The notes under the pieces: model-generated
Told to the model about the DNA's origin: nothing
The model's database searches: none
The model's input: the letters and a program-made list of their open reading frames with translations, nothing else
In this document: positions 1-9,533 of the stretch, piece by piece
Layout: each line of letters opens with the position of its first letter
How positions within the stretch are numbered: the stretch's first letter is position 1
Position numbers and translations under genes: made by a program
Assembly: GCF_024509525.1 (NCBI RefSeq)
Contig: NZ_JAMWEM010000001.1
Span: forward strand, 186,001-250,000
Source: Streptococcus suis
Lineage (GTDB): Bacteria; Bacillota; Bacilli; Lactobacillales; Streptococcaceae
Length of the DNA stretch: 64,000 nucleotides
Direction of reading: 5' to 3'

Positions 1-431
1 GGCGTTATTTTTGCCTGACCTGTTGCTTCCAAGTGACTCTGAGCCTTCATGAGTTGGTAGCAAGCCAACCGCAGCTGAAGCCCAGCCTGCGAATGAATCG
101 CATTGTCAATACAGCGGTGATGCGGCACAAAGCACCCCAGGAGCTGACTGTTTGCCGCGTTGACAATCGCCTCAACTTCTAGGCTAGTAATGTCTCCCTG
201 CCAGAGATAAATCTGTGGCTCCACTTCCTGTAAGTCGGAAAGACCTGTCACCCTTTTCTGAGCTAATGTTTCCTGTAAATAGGCATCTTGCAGGCTCCAA
301 AACTCCGCCGGCATGACCTTGGGCTCCCAAAGGTTCATCAAGGCTCGCAAGACCCATTCCTGCTCTTCTCGGGTCTGAGGCAGGTCCAGATCAGGTGCAA
401 GATAGCTAATCAATTTTTCTAGTCTTTCCAT
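1..431 (-). CDS. Zinc-containing macrodomain protein-ADP-ribose hydrolase (partial)
   Basis: The gene runs off the left edge, so only the N-terminal ~143 residues are visible. The translated frame carries the macrodomain core GDITSLEVEAIVNAANSQ, followed by GCFVPHHRCIDNAIH. That second stretch fits the Cys/His metal-binding loop of the zinc-macrodomain subfamily. Members remove ADP-ribose from proteins, and in streptococci and staphylococci they are encoded beside a class M sirtuin. That is the arrangement here: the start codon at 431 overlaps the end of the SirTM gene by 13 bp, so translation is probably coupled. The predicted role is reversal of the modification made by the neighbouring SirTM. 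Lipoyl-carrier and ligase partners, if present, would lie beyond the left edge. Confidence 0.85.
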   Translation of the reverse strand, partial: MERLEKLISYLAPDLDLPQTREEQEWVLRALMNLWEPKVMPAEFWSLQDAYLQETLAQKRVTGLSDLQEVEPQIYLWQGDITSLEVEAIVNAANSQLLGCFVPHHRCIDNAIHSQAGLQLRLACYQLMKAQSHLEATGQAKIT

Positions 432-1240
432 GCACTGATAACCTCCTGCATATCTTGGTTAATGGTGATAATACCCTCACGTTCTGGGTCTTCTAGATTA
501 AGCCGAATCAGACTGGCATTTGGCAGGGTCTGATTCAAGCGTTCAAAAGGAAACTTGATAATAGTCGGCGTATTGTAGCCCACGCCCAGCTCCAAAAAGA
601 CAATTTTCTTCGCCGCATTTTCCTGTAAAAATGCAATATAAGCTTCTTCCTGCTTGTGCCAATTAGCATCTTCGACAAAACGATGGTCAATTCTCAAGCG
701 GCTCATCATGTCTGCCCCACACTTATGACATTTGGGGATATCTTCAGTTCTAACCTCCAAACCCTGACGATTGGCAAGCAGAATTTCCAAGGCTGTTTGG
801 TTATTATAAACGCCATCATGACAAGGCACCGAGCATTGAAACTCCCCGAAATTTCCCTGAACTTCAAAGAGTTTTTCTTTGTCAAATCCCGCCTTTTCAA
901 ACTGACTATCTACATTGGTCGTGATGACGAAGTAATTCTTGTCCGCCACCAGTTCATACAAATCCTGATAGAGTGGTAAGCTACCCGTTTGATAGCAATC
1001 GAGGTAGATGTGCTGGCTCCAGTAGCCCCACTTCTTTTCCTCAGCCGCAAAGGGATAAAATCCAGCGGAATACATATCTGTCAGCCCATAGGCCTTGATA
1101 AAAGGGGCAAAATGTTCCTCAAAACGTTGGCCTGAGTAGGTCAAGCCCGCAGCACTGGACAGACCAGCACCCGCTCCAATCACAATCACATCCGCTTCTG
1201 CAAGCAATTTCTTGGCCTTATCAATTTTTTCTTGTTTCAT
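419..1240 (-). CDS. SirTM-type sirtuin (class M), protein ADP-ribosyltransferase
   Basis: This is a 273-residue Sir2-family protein. The NAD-binding motif GAGAGLSSAAG is at about residues 22-32 and TTNVD at 107-111. Cysteines at about 136 and 140 and a later CHKCG make a zinc-ribbon-like pattern. Where classical sirtuins have the catalytic His of the HG motif, this protein has VQGN. That Gln substitution is known from SirTM enzymes, which ADP-ribosylate a lipoylated GcvH-like carrier instead of deacetylating. The ATG at 1240 was chosen because GGAGG lies five bases upstream; the longer frame to 1252 would need a TTG inside that Shine-Dalgarno sequence. The macrodomain gene overlaps its 3' end. 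The substrate here is inferred from the family. Confidence 0.87.
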   Translation of the reverse strand: MKQEKIDKAKKLLAEADVIVIGAGAGLSSAAGLTYSGQRFEEHFAPFIKAYGLTDMYSAGFYPFAAEEKKWGYWSQHIYLDCYQTGSLPLYQDLYELVADKNYFVITTNVDSQFEKAGFDKEKLFEVQGNFGEFQCSVPCHDGVYNNQTALEILLANRQGLEVRTEDIPKCHKCGADMMSRLRIDHRFVEDANWHKQEEAYIAFLQENAAKKIVFLELGVGYNTPTIIKFPFERLNQTLPNASLIRLNLEDPEREGIITINQDMQEVISAWKD

Positions 1241-1256
1241 TGTTTCCTCCAAATAG

Positions 1257-1279
1257 AAAAGAGGGAGCCTCCCTCTTTT
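1257..1279. terminator. Perfect 10-bp hairpin between SirTM and the MBL-fold gene
   Basis: AAAAGAGGGA and TCCCTCTTTT pair around a three-base loop, just past the stop of the MBL-fold gene. On the minus strand the stem ends in TCTTTTC, so this is a plausible but modest terminator for that gene. Confidence 0.6.
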
Positions 1280-1285
1280 AGATAT

Positions 1286-2074
1286 TTAGCTCAAACCCAA
1301 AAATTGTTCATTTAGGTCTATCAATACTTCACCCTTGTAGTCTGGAAATCCTGCCATGACAGCTGCTTTGTATTGACTGAATGACTCTGCATTAGCTAAA
1401 CTTTCCTGTGCTAGATTTAGATAGTCAATCATTTGCCCAAAAACTGCATTTGTCGTTGGCAGACCATGCCCTGGTAACACTAGAGTCCAATTACGGTTGT
1501 TCAAATCCGCTACAACAGCTTTCCAGTTTTCCAATTCCTGTTGGGCAACAAAGAGATGAACATTATTATAAACAATATCCTGTGTAATGATAACTTCTTG
1601 CTCAACCAATTCCAAAGTAGTGATAAAACTGCTTTCAGTATCGGCCACTTTTGTCACACGAATTGTAACCCCATCGAGCGTAACATCACCCTCAGCCAAA
1701 ACAAACGTCGGCAAAACTGCTTGGTTTGGAACCAAGTCTCCCAAAACTGCCTTATTCCGTTCGAGCGCTGCTGGTCCAGTTTCTTGAATCTCATTCAACA
1801 CTTCCTGAATCGCATACACTTTTTCCCCTTCAAAAACAGCTGTGCCGAACCAATGGTCTGGGTGTCCATGAGAAATGATGACCATTTCAATTGGTTTTTT
1901 CAGACTATCTACAAATGTCTTTACTTCATGAGCATATGGTAGAAGCATCTGGGTATCTACCACAATCAAGTGTGCCTCTGTTTCAATAATATGTGTATTC
2001 ACCATTGCTCCATCTTCAGGAGCAGTGTAGGTGTGGACGGTAACTTTGTCGAATGTATTGCTTGTAATTGTCAT
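1286..2074 (-). CDS. MBL-fold metallo-hydrolase
   Basis: This 262-residue protein has the metallo-beta-lactamase-fold metal motif SHGHPDHW at about residues 68-75. A downstream LPGHGLP supplies a further metal ligand. There is no signal peptide, so it is probably cytoplasmic. The fold covers glyoxalase II-like, quorum-quenching and other hydrolases, and the substrate cannot be read from sequence. The start at 2074 is preferred over the frame extension to 2107 because GGAGG lies eight bases upstream of it. The gene diverges from an HxlR regulator, a pairing usual for small-molecule stress or detoxification enzymes, so that regulator probably controls it. Confidence 0.8.
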   Translation of the reverse strand: MTITSNTFDKVTVHTYTAPEDGAMVNTHIIETEAHLIVVDTQMLLPYAHEVKTFVDSLKKPIEMVIISHGHPDHWFGTAVFEGEKVYAIQEVLNEIQETGPAALERNKAVLGDLVPNQAVLPTFVLAEGDVTLDGVTIRVTKVADTESSFITTLELVEQEVIITQDIVYNNVHLFVAQQELENWKAVVADLNNRNWTLVLPGHGLPTTNAVFGQMIDYLNLAQESLANAESFSQYKAAVMAGFPDYKGEVLIDLNEQFLGLS

Positions 2075-2177
2075 ATCAATGACCTCCATGTAAATTTCTT
2101 CTTGCATTTTTCATGCCATGATTATATACTATCATTGTCAGTATCTTTTGGAAAGTATACACCTTAAAGTACTGTAG

Positions 2178-2191
2178 TTACCTCAAGGTAA
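2178..2191. promoter_or_regulatory. Palindromic operator candidate between the MBL gene and HxlR gene
   Basis: TTACCT and AGGTAA form an inverted repeat around two bases in the 179-bp divergent region. Its position, about 65 bp upstream of the HxlR start, suits autoregulation and control of the divergent hydrolase. Assignment to HxlR is inference. Confidence 0.4.
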
Positions 2192-2253
2192 GAAATGCAT
2201 CTTTTCAAGCACTAACCGACTTATATTTTTTGAAAAACATTTTGGAGAAAGCT

Positions 2254-2589
2254 ATGACCAGTAAAAAATTACCATTAGACTTGCCAGCTTGCCCTATTGA
2301 AACAACCTTGCTACTGATTAGTAGCAAGTGGAACATTCTCATCCTACGCGATCTGATGGAGGGCACCAAACGCTTTAGCGAGTTACAACGTTCCATTGGC
2401 TCCATTAGCCAGAAGGTCCTAACCAGCAACCTGCGAGACCTTGAAGCAAAAGGCATTGTGAACCGCAAGGTCTATCCAGAAGTCCCTCCCCGTGTAGAAT
2501 ATTCTCTGACAGAACTGGGGCACTCCTTGAAACCCATCCTTGATTCTATGTGGGACTGGGGAGAATGGTACAAAGCACAACAAAACTAG
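2254..2589 (+). CDS. HxlR-family winged-helix transcriptional regulator
   Basis: This 111-residue protein has the HxlR signature near its N terminus: CPIETTLLLISSKW, then a helix-turn-helix (residues about 35-60) and the wing YPEVPPRVEYSLTELG. HxlR proteins are dimeric DNA-binding regulators, often sensing aldehydes, oxidants or redox state. The ATG at 2254 has GGAG seven bases upstream; an in-frame TTG at 2230 lacks a ribosome site. It diverges from the MBL-fold hydrolase, its likely target. Only one cysteine, in the CPIE motif, is evident, which would match single-Cys redox sensing in some relatives. Confidence 0.88.
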   Translation: MTSKKLPLDLPACPIETTLLLISSKWNILILRDLMEGTKRFSELQRSIGSISQKVLTSNLRDLEAKGIVNRKVYPEVPPRVEYSLTELGHSLKPILDSMWDWGEWYKAQQN

Positions 2590-2615
2590 CCTAGAATCTT
2601 CTAGGCTAGTTTTTT
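2582..2615. terminator. Bidirectional rho-independent terminator
   Basis: A 15-bp stem (AAAACTAGCCTAGAA with its complement) around a two-base loop is followed by a T-run on the plus strand and preceded by an A-run. It separates the convergent HxlR gene and the 2617-3081 gene. Confidence 0.85.
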
Positions 2616-2616
2616 C

Positions 2617-3081
2617 TTACAAGTAGTCACCCTTGACCACAAAGAAAGTCCCTCGGATTTCGCCTGCTAATTTGGAGCGTTGGCGAGCAAACTTGAATTT
2701 ACCTTCAAATTCTTTGGGAATGTCAATGCCGTCTGACAATTTGAAACCGACCGCTCGTTTGCCTCCTTCTTCAAGCGTATAAAGGACATTGACAGCCAGG
2801 CCATTGTCATAAAAGACAAAAGACCAAAGAATGCCATCTACCTCAAGCTGAGTGACATTGAGCGGAGTATATGGAAAAGCCATGTCCCGCTCTGCCAAAA
2901 CCTTTTCAATGAAAGGTAAGATCTCAGGTTTCTCTTCAGGAGTATAGACTACATATTCATGCTTGTATTTGTTCCAGAAATAGCGGGCTTCGTTGGCACG
3001 CAGACCGGCCAAGACTTCTGCGACTGGACTAGTTTCCAAGCCTGTTGTTTCGACTTCTTTGAAATTTACTGTATAAGACAT
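2617..3081 (-). CDS. Conserved streptococcal hypothetical protein next to ppaC
   Basis: The product is a 154-residue soluble protein without signal peptide or membrane segment. I recognise it as a conserved streptococcal type often found beside ppaC, but I know no function for it. It is rich in aromatic and charged residues, for example NEARYFWNKYKHEY near residue 35. The start at 3081 has AAAGGAG upstream; the longer frame to 3108 would begin inside the ppaC terminator hairpin and is rejected. It lies in the same orientation as ppaC and 78 bp downstream, with a terminator between, so readthrough or a separate promoter would be needed. Confidence 0.65.
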   Translation of the reverse strand: MSYTVNFKEVETTGLETSPVAEVLAGLRANEARYFWNKYKHEYVVYTPEEKPEILPFIEKVLAERDMAFPYTPLNVTQLEVDGILWSFVFYDNGLAVNVLYTLEEGGKRAVGFKLSDGIDIPKEFEGKFKFARQRSKLAGEIRGTFFVVKGDYL

Positions 3082-3096
3082 TGTTTCTCCTTTAGT

Positions 3097-3119
3097 GAAA
3101 AAAAGCACCCGAAGGTGCT
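3097..3119 (-). terminator. ppaC terminator
   Basis: AGCACC and GGTGCT pair around a four-base loop (TTCG when read on the minus strand). A run of Ts follows on the minus strand, 40 bases past the ppaC stop. Confidence 0.8.
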
Positions 3120-3159
3120 GGCCTATCGACTTCAGGTTCGAGGTCGGTAGAAAAATTCA

Positions 3160-4095
3160 TTAGGCGTTGAAAGCATCTGTCAACTGTGGCACCACTTGTT
3201 TCTTACGGGAAACGGCACCAGGAAGGAAAGCGTGGTTGTTTTCCAACTTGAAGTTGAAAGCTGCTTCTACCTTGTCCATGTTGCTACCAAGGGCAAGGAT
3301 TTCAGAGTTTGAGTTAACGATGTCTGTAATCATGAGGACAAAGTCTGAGTAGCCATTTGCTGCTGATGCTACTGTCATAGCTGCTTCGATTTCTGCTTGG
3401 CGTTCCAAGACTTCTGCAATATCAACGGTGTTGACTTGGGCTACACGGACGTCATTGCCATTCAAGCCAAATGTTTTGGCATCGATGTCAATCAATTCTT
3501 CTGCTGACTTGCTAGCAAGATTGGTACCTGCTTTCAAGAGTGCCAAGCCGTATTCTTCCAAGTTCACACCAGCAATTTCTGCCAATTCAGCTGCTACTTG
3601 TGGATCTGTTGCGTGAGTGGTTGGTGATTTGAGCAAGAGGGTATCTGAAATCAAACCTGATAGGAGAAGTCCAGCTACTTCTTTTGGAGGCGTCACACCA
3701 TTTTCTTTGAAGGCACGGTAAACGATTGAAGATGCTGAACCTACTGGCTCCAAACGCATGTACAATGGGTTTGCCGTTTCGAAGTTTGCGACACGGTGGT
3801 GATCAATAACAGCTGCTACTTCCACATCCTTGATGTCTGCGATTGATTGTTGGAATTCATTATGGTCAGTCAAGATGACTTGACTAACGCCTTCTGCTTT
3901 AGCAGATTCAACCACGCGCGGTGCAGTAACACCAAAATAGTCAAGCGCAAACGCTGTTTCTTCATTTGGCGTTCCAAGAGCAACTGCTTCCGCATCACGA
4001 CCAAACACTTCACGCTCCAAGTGAGCCCAGCCATATGATGATGCAATGGCATCTGTATCAGGATTTTGGTGACCAAAAACTAAAAATTTAGACAT
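3160..4095 (-). CDS. ppaC: Manganese-dependent inorganic pyrophosphatase (family II)
   Basis: At 311 residues this is the standard length for a family II pyrophosphatase, a DHH phosphoesterase. It hydrolyses pyrophosphate to two phosphates in the cytoplasm and so pulls biosynthetic reactions forward. Visible metal ligands are HQNPDTDA at residues 9-16, TDHNE near 77 and the DHH triad DHHR at 98-101. The C-terminal domain carries SRKKQ near 296-300, the known substrate-binding Arg/Lys pair. It appears monocistronic: a terminator follows, and 150 bp separate it from the galT terminator upstream. Confidence 0.96.
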   Translation of the reverse strand: MSKFLVFGHQNPDTDAIASSYGWAHLEREVFGRDAEAVALGTPNEETAFALDYFGVTAPRVVESAKAEGVSQVILTDHNEFQQSIADIKDVEVAAVIDHHRVANFETANPLYMRLEPVGSASSIVYRAFKENGVTPPKEVAGLLLSGLISDTLLLKSPTTHATDPQVAAELAEIAGVNLEEYGLALLKAGTNLASKSAEELIDIDAKTFGLNGNDVRVAQVNTVDIAEVLERQAEIEAAMTVASAANGYSDFVLMITDIVNSNSEILALGSNMDKVEAAFNFKLENNHAFLPGAVSRKKQVVPQLTDAFNA

Positions 4096-4209
4096 GTCTA
4101 CAACCTCATTTTTCTAATAATCTCCTACATTTTACCATAAATAAGAGAAGATGTGAACTAGTGAAGTTGACACTAGGTTCTCCTTACATTCTTTTGTGAT
4201 TCAGCCTTC

Positions 4210-4243
4210 AAAAAAACTAAGGAGAAAGTAATCCCCTTAGTTT
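4210..4243 (-). terminator. galKT operon terminator
   Basis: AAACTAAGG pairs with CCTTAGTTT, and seven Ts follow on the minus strand, immediately downstream of the galT stop. Confidence 0.85.
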
Positions 4244-4251
4244 ATGTCATC

Positions 4252-5730
4252 TCACGTCAAACCCACATATTTTATAAACCGCATAAAGGCGGCTTGACCT
4301 TCTGGTGTGCGTTTGTAGACACCTGCATCTTCTAGGACACGGGCAAAAATTTGTCCGACTGACTGGCGAACAATCTCTTCAACCTGGTCCTCTGTCACCT
4401 GCGGATGCTGGGCTTTAAGCTGGTCTGCCCAAGCTTGATGATAGACTGCAACCTGACTATCTTTGCCCAGCAGGTAGTTCTGCACCTCTTCCAGCTCCGC
4501 CTTAAGCCGCGGTGGCAAAATAGCCAGTCCCATAACCTCAATCAAGCCGATATTTTCCTTCTTGATATGCTGGACATCTGGATGGGGGTGGTAGATACCG
4601 TCTGGAAATTCTTCCGAGGTCTGATTGTCCCGCAGGACCAAGTCTAGCTCGTAGACGTCGCCTTTTTTACGGGCTATAGGGGTGATGGTGTGATGAGGTG
4701 TCCCGTCCGTTGCTGCCTTGATCTGCACCGCATCATCAGAGTAGCTCCGCCATTTTTCCAAAATCTTAGTCGCCAAACCCAAGAGGTCCGACTTAGAGCT
4801 GGAAGCCAAGCGGATAACCGACATGGGCCACTTGACAATCCCTGCCTGCACCTGCTCGTAGCCTGTGAAGGTGAAGGTCTGATCCACAGCAGCCTTCTCC
4901 ATGGCAAAGCGGTGGCGGCCGCCTTGGTAATGATTGTGAGTCAGAATGGAGCCGCCAGAAATGGGCAGGTCAGAGTTGGAGCCGACAAAATAGCCAGGGA
5001 GCAAGTCCAGCAGGTCTAACAACTGCTCAAAGGTCTGAGGACTGATAACCATTGGAACATGGGCCGTGTTGAGAAAAATCGCGTGCTCATTGTAATAGGC
5101 ATAGGGGGAATACTGGAAGCCCCACTGCTCCTGTCCCAAATCCAGCCGAATGATACGGTGGTTGGCACGGGCTGGGTGGTTGATCCGCCCCTGATAGCCT
5201 TCATTTTCCATGCAAAGCAGACACTTGGGATAGTTGCTAGTTTCTGCCTTGGTTGCAGCAGCAATACTCTTTGGATCCTTCTCAGGTTTGGAGAGATTGA
5301 TGGTAATTTCCAGCTTGCCGTAATCCGTATCGACCTGATAGTAGACGTTTTTAGCAATCGCTGCCAGTTTGATATAGTCATTGCGTTTGCTCAGCTCGTA
5401 AAAATCTGCAATGGCCTTTTCAGGACTGTTCTGGTAAGTCATCCAGAAATCATGATTGACCTGACTGGGACTAGGCGTTACCAAGTCCATCAGACAAGTC
5501 CCAACCATGTCCTGTTCTTCCAGCAATTCTCCCACAAAACCAGTTCGCACCGCTTGAGCTAGAAGCTCATCCTTGAGTTCAATCAAGTCGTCCAGCTCTG
5601 TTTGAACTGTCAAAACCTGGTCTCCCACCAAGGCTAAAACCCGATTTCGCAGATAAAGAGCATCCATTTCCTCAAAATCACTGTTGGCAATAACCTGCTC
5701 AACAAAACGATCCACCAATCCAGCCATCAT
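4252..5730 (-). CDS. galT: UTP/UDP-glucose-hexose-1-phosphate uridylyltransferase, class II
   Basis: GalT transfers UMP between UDP-glucose and galactose-1-phosphate in the Leloir pathway. The 492-residue length is that of the Gram-positive class II enzymes, which are longer than E. coli GalT. The central part carries [13 protein letters not shown] and, about 100 residues later, [11 protein letters not shown], characteristic of this class. The second Met (5727) sits better behind GGAG than the first, so the protein may start one residue later. galK lies 9 bp upstream, giving a galKT operon. No galE or galM is present in the window. Confidence 0.96.
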   Translation of the reverse strand: MMAGLVDRFVEQVIANSDFEEMDALYLRNRVLALVGDQVLTVQTELDDLIELKDELLAQAVRTGFVGELLEEQDMVGTCLMDLVTPSPSQVNHDFWMTYQNSPEKAIADFYELSKRNDYIKLAAIAKNVYYQVDTDYGKLEITINLSKPEKDPKSIAAATKAETSNYPKCLLCMENEGYQGRINHPARANHRIIRLDLGQEQWGFQYSPYAYYNEHAIFLNTAHVPMVISPQTFEQLLDLLDLLPGYFVGSNSDLPISGGSILTHNHYQGGRHRFAMEKAAVDQTFTFTGYEQVQAGIVKWPMSVIRLASSSKSDLLGLATKILEKWRSYSDDAVQIKAATDGTPHHTITPIARKKGDVYELDLVLRDNQTSEEFPDGIYHPHPDVQHIKKENIGLIEVMGLAILPPRLKAELEEVQNYLLGKDSQVAVYHQAWADQLKAQHPQVTEDQVEEIVRQSVGQIFARVLEDAGVYKRTPEGQAAFMRFIKYVGLT

Positions 5731-5739
5731 TTCTCCAAT

Positions 5740-6912
5740 CTATTTTCGAGATAAAACGCGTGAGCCTCCTGCGATTTCAGCCACATAGAAGCTCGGTGCA
5801 TAGCCGACCACCTCGGTATAGGTCTTGCCGACATTTTCCGTAAAGGCATCAACCTTATCCTTGTGGACAATGGCAATACCACAGCCGCCGAAGCCAGCTC
5901 CTGTCATCCGAGCACCAAGAACCCCTTCTTGTTCCCAAGCAGTATGTGCCAAGGTATCCAATTCCAGACCTGTCACTTCATAATCATGCTCCAGGGAAAC
6001 ATGGGAAGCATTGACCAGGCGACCAAAGGCTGCCAAATCCCCTTCTTCCAAGGCCTTACGAGCCTGCAAGGTCCGCTGGTTTTCCAAGACAGCATGGCGG
6101 GCGCGTTTGATCCGATTTTCATCTTTGATTAGGTAGCTGTACTGGTCAAAGGTCCACTCGTCCAACTCACCCAGGGTTTGAATAGAGAGGACTGCATTGA
6201 GTTCCTCAACAGCTTTTTCACACTCTGCCCGACGTTCGTTGTACTTGGAATCTGCCAGTTCTCTACGCTTATTGGTATTCATGATGACGATGACATGGTC
6301 ACCCAAATCAAGCGGTACTAGTTCATATTCCAGCGTATTAGTATCTAGGTAAATAGCCCGATTGTCAGCACCCATACCGATAGCAAACTGGTCCATGATA
6401 CCAGAATTGACACCGATAAAGTGATTTTCCGTTTGTTTCCCAATTTTCACTAAATCAAGACGAGTCAACTCAAGATCGTACAATTCTTCTGCGATGATGC
6501 CAATTAAAAGTTCCAAGGAAGCTGATGAAGACAAGCCTGAACCATTTGGAATGTTACCGTAAACAAAGACTTCCATACCTGTATCAATGACATGCCCTGC
6601 TTCTTGCAAGAACTTGAGAACACCCTTAGCATAGTTGGTCCAGTTATCCGCCTTATCAAAGACCAGATTGTTCAAATCCACTTCGATAATTCCAACTTCT
6701 TCAAAGTTTGCGGAATAAAAACGTAGAAGCTGGTCGTCACGTTTGCGAGCAGCTCCGTATGTTCCCAAGGTAATGGCTGCCGGAAAGACATGACCACCAT
6801 TGTAGTCAGTATGCTCACCAATCAGGTTAATCCGACCAGGTGAGAAGAATGTCGCATCCGCCTCTTGACCAAACACATCGAGAAAGGCTTGCTTGAGTTG
6901 TTCTGTGTTCAT
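5740..6912 (-). CDS. galK: Galactokinase
   Basis: GalK phosphorylates galactose to galactose-1-phosphate with ATP, the first committed Leloir step. The 390-residue protein shows the three GHMP-kinase motifs: [16 protein letters not shown] at residues 25-40, GLSSSASLE near 125 and [10 protein letters not shown] near 340. The ATG at 6912 is preferred over the upstream frame extension to 6975, because AAGGAGG precedes it and the extension would read through the promoter. It is first in the galKT operon, diverges from galR and has a cre site just behind its promoter. Confidence 0.97.
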   Translation of the reverse strand: MNTEQLKQAFLDVFGQEADATFFSPGRINLIGEHTDYNGGHVFPAAITLGTYGAARKRDDQLLRFYSANFEEVGIIEVDLNNLVFDKADNWTNYAKGVLKFLQEAGHVIDTGMEVFVYGNIPNGSGLSSSASLELLIGIIAEELYDLELTRLDLVKIGKQTENHFIGVNSGIMDQFAIGMGADNRAIYLDTNTLEYELVPLDLGDHVIVIMNTNKRRELADSKYNERRAECEKAVEELNAVLSIQTLGELDEWTFDQYSYLIKDENRIKRARHAVLENQRTLQARKALEEGDLAAFGRLVNASHVSLEHDYEVTGLELDTLAHTAWEQEGVLGARMTGAGFGGCGIAIVHKDKVDAFTENVGKTYTEVVGYAPSFYVAEIAGGSRVLSRK

Positions 6913-6928
6913 AGGAACCTCCTTGATA

Positions 6929-6943
6929 TTGTAATCGTTTTCT
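6929..6943 (-). promoter_or_regulatory. cre (CcpA) site in the galKT leader
   Basis: TTGTAATCGTTTTCT matches the cre consensus WTGNAANCGNWNNCW at every fixed position. It lies 4 bp past the -10 of the galK promoter, over the start of the transcript. Repression in glucose is therefore expected. Confidence 0.7.
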
Positions 6944-6946
6944 TTT

Positions 6947-6975
6947 ATTGTACAACTTGACAATATAAAAGTCAA
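6947..6975 (-). promoter_or_regulatory. galKT promoter
   Basis: The -35 TTGACT (6970-6975) and -10 TACAAT (6947-6952) on the minus strand are separated by 17 bp. Two direct TTTACTAA copies (about 6980-6998) lie between this promoter and galR and are candidates for GalR half-sites. Confidence 0.7.
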
Positions 6976-7044
6976 TATATTTACTAAAAATTTACTAATT
7001 TTATCATTTGTGCTATACTAGATACAAATAGATAGGAGAATCCC

Positions 7045-8043
7045 ATGGTTACCATTAAAGACATCGCTGAAAAGGCTCAATTATCCTCTGCCACCGTTTC
7101 CCGCGTACTCAAGGGCGACCTGACCCTATCCGTCAGCCAAGAAACCCGCGACCGCATTTTCAACTTGGCACAGGAATTGGGCTACACCAAACACCTCAAA
7201 AAACAAGCTCCCCAACAAAAAGGCACCATCGGCATTGTCCAATGGTACACCGAGAGCGAAGAGCTGGCTGACCTCTACTACTATTCCATCCGTGCCAGCA
7301 TCGAGCAAACCGCCAGCCTTCTCGGCTATCAAATCATCCGCTCCTTCAACGACCTGACCAACCCCCTCCTCCAAGAAGTTGACGGCATCATCGCAGTTGG
7401 CAAATTTTCTTCTGGACAAATAGCAGAGCTGACCAACTTGTCTTCCAAGCTCATTTTTGTGGACTCTGATACACTGACAGAGGGATTTTCCTGTATCACG
7501 ACCGACTTTGAACACTCTGTTCAGACCGTTATCAACCACTTCCGTTCTCAAGACCTGACAGACATTGGCCTATTAGTCGGACAGGAGGAAACCACAGACG
7601 GCTACCAACTGCCAACAGACCCCCGCCTGACTGCCTTTCGGACCTACCTAGACACCTTGGGCATGCTCCAAGAAAGTTATATCTACCAAGGAAAGTTCTC
7701 CACCCAGTCAGGCTATGAGCTGATGAGCCAGGCTATTGAGGACCTAGGTGACAAGCTACCACCTGCCTTTTTCATGGCAAATGATACCCTGGCAGTCGGT
7801 GCCCTGCGTGCTTTACAAGAGCGTCAAATTGCAGTGCCAGAACGAGTCCAACTCATCACCTTTAACGACACAGCCATCACGCGCCAAGTCTACCCAGCTC
7901 TGTCCTCAATCAGCGTCTTTACTGAAGAAATGGGCCAGGAAGCCATGCAACTGCTGGACCGTGTGATTGCTAGTCCGCAGCCCCACCATCCCCGTAAAAT
8001 TAAGCTAGGTACCCAGCTGGTAATACGGGAGAGTTCTTATTGA
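7045..8043 (+). CDS. galR: LacI-family galactose operon repressor
   Basis: This 332-residue protein has an N-terminal LacI helix-turn-helix (TIKDIAEKAQLSSATVSRVL from residue 3) followed by a periplasmic-binding-protein-like sensor domain. GalR represses the Leloir genes until galactose or a derivative binds. Its position divergent from galKT, 132 bp away, identifies the target. The start has AGGAG upstream. A TATACT hexamer at 7014-7019 is a likely -10. The gene is noticeably richer in C than its neighbours but is otherwise ordinary. Confidence 0.92.
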   Translation: MVTIKDIAEKAQLSSATVSRVLKGDLTLSVSQETRDRIFNLAQELGYTKHLKKQAPQQKGTIGIVQWYTESEELADLYYYSIRASIEQTASLLGYQIIRSFNDLTNPLLQEVDGIIAVGKFSSGQIAELTNLSSKLIFVDSDTLTEGFSCITTDFEHSVQTVINHFRSQDLTDIGLLVGQEETTDGYQLPTDPRLTAFRTYLDTLGMLQESYIYQGKFSTQSGYELMSQAIEDLGDKLPPAFFMANDTLAVGALRALQERQIAVPERVQLITFNDTAITRQVYPALSSISVFTEEMGQEAMQLLDRVIASPQPHHPRKIKLGTQLVIRESSY

Positions 8044-8047
8044 AAGC

Positions 8048-8083
8048 AAAAAACCGAGAGTTCTGATGAATTCTCGGTTTTCT
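8048..8083. terminator. Bidirectional terminator between galR and gatB
   Basis: AACCGAGAGTTC pairs with GAATTCTCGGTT (one G-T pair) around a short loop, with A- and T-runs on the two sides. It serves the convergent galR and gatCAB transcripts. Confidence 0.8.
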
Positions 8084-8093
8084 TCTATTCACT

Positions 8094-9533
8094 TTAGTCC
8101 AACAACTTAGCCAATTCCTGAGCTAAGAGTTGTTGAGCAACTTGGGGATTGGCTTGGCCCTTAGTTGCTTTCATCAAGAAACCTGTAAAGGCCTTGTCTG
8201 CATTGCGTTTGCCAGATTTGAAGTCAGCTACTGCTGCTTCGTTATCCGCAAAGACTTGATGGATGATTGGAATCAAAACTTCAGGATCTGAAATCTGTAC
8301 CAAACCAGCTTTCTCTACGTATTCCTTTGCAGAGCCTCCGTTTTTAGCCAGATGGACAACCACTTGTTTGGCAATCTTAGAAGAAATCGTTCCGTCTGCA
8401 ATCAAGCCAATCATTTCCACCAAACTGTCAGGTGTCAGCTTGATTTGCTCAATAGTCTTCTGATCGGTATTGAGGAACTGGGCAATGTCCCCCTGCAACC
8501 AGTTGGATACCTGTTTGGCATCACCACCTGCTGCTACTGCTGCTTCAAAGAAGTCAGACAGAGCCTTGGTAGAGGTCAACTGACCTGCATCATAGGCTGT
8601 CAAGCCCAAGTTCTCCACATAGTGAACACGGCGAGCCTTTGGAAAGACTGGCAATTCTGCACGCACTTCCTCAATCCAACTATCGTCAATCTCATAAAGC
8701 GGTAGGTCTGGCTCTGGGAAGTAACGATAGTCAGATGATCCTTCCTTGACCCGCATGAGAATGGTTTCACCCGTTGACTCATCGTAACGGCGCGTTTCCT
8801 GCTGGATTTGACCACCTGAACGCAAGATTTTCGCCTGGCGCTCGACTTCATACTGCAAGCCCTTGCGAACATAGTTGAAAGAGTTGAGGTTTTTCAACTC
8901 AGTCTTGGTACCAAATTGCTCCTGACCATAAGGACGAAGGGAAATATTGGCATCCACACGCATGGAGCCTTCTTCCATTTTCACATCTGAAATACCAGTA
9001 TATTGGATGATTTCTTTAAGGGCTGTCAAATAGGCATAGGCCTCTTCAGGCGAGCGCATATCTGCTTCTGATACAATCTCAATCAAAGGCACACCCTGAC
9101 GGTTGAGGTCCACATAAGAATAGCCATCTGTCCCGTGGGTATTCTTACCTGCATCCTCTTCCAAGTGAGCCCGCTCGATACGGATTTTCTTGGTTGAGCC
9201 GTCTTCTAGCTCAATCTCAATCCAACCATTGTAGCCAATCGGCTCGTCAAACTGGGAAATCTGATAGGCTTTAGGGTTATCAGGATAGAAATAGTTCTTG
9301 CGGTCAAAGTGCATGTCCTTATGAATGTCCATGTTCAAAGCCAAGGCAGCCTTAATACCAGCATCCACAACGCCCTTGTTAAGAACAGGAAGGACGCCTG
9401 GGAAGGACCAGTCAATCACGTTGGTATTGGCATTTGGATCCTCACCAAAATGAGCAGATGAAGGTGAGAAAATTTTCGAGTTGGTATTCAACTCCACATG
9501 GACTTCTAGACCAATAATCGTTTCAAAGTTCAT
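8094..9533 (-). CDS. gatB: Asp-tRNA(Asn)/Glu-tRNA(Gln) amidotransferase subunit B
   Basis: GatB is the kinase/tRNA-binding subunit of GatCAB, which converts Glu-tRNA(Gln) to Gln-tRNA(Gln) and, where needed, Asp-tRNA(Asn) to Asn-tRNA(Asn). The 479-residue length is standard. The N terminus begins with [15 protein letters not shown], a family hallmark, and the C-terminal YqeY/tail domain is complete. It is last in gatC-gatA-gatB and shares the junction base 9533 with gatA. Confidence 0.97.
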   Translation of the reverse strand: MNFETIIGLEVHVELNTNSKIFSPSSAHFGEDPNANTNVIDWSFPGVLPVLNKGVVDAGIKAALALNMDIHKDMHFDRKNYFYPDNPKAYQISQFDEPIGYNGWIEIELEDGSTKKIRIERAHLEEDAGKNTHGTDGYSYVDLNRQGVPLIEIVSEADMRSPEEAYAYLTALKEIIQYTGISDVKMEEGSMRVDANISLRPYGQEQFGTKTELKNLNSFNYVRKGLQYEVERQAKILRSGGQIQQETRRYDESTGETILMRVKEGSSDYRYFPEPDLPLYEIDDSWIEEVRAELPVFPKARRVHYVENLGLTAYDAGQLTSTKALSDFFEAAVAAGGDAKQVSNWLQGDIAQFLNTDQKTIEQIKLTPDSLVEMIGLIADGTISSKIAKQVVVHLAKNGGSAKEYVEKAGLVQISDPEVLIPIIHQVFADNEAAVADFKSGKRNADKAFTGFLMKATKGQANPQVAQQLLAQELAKLLD

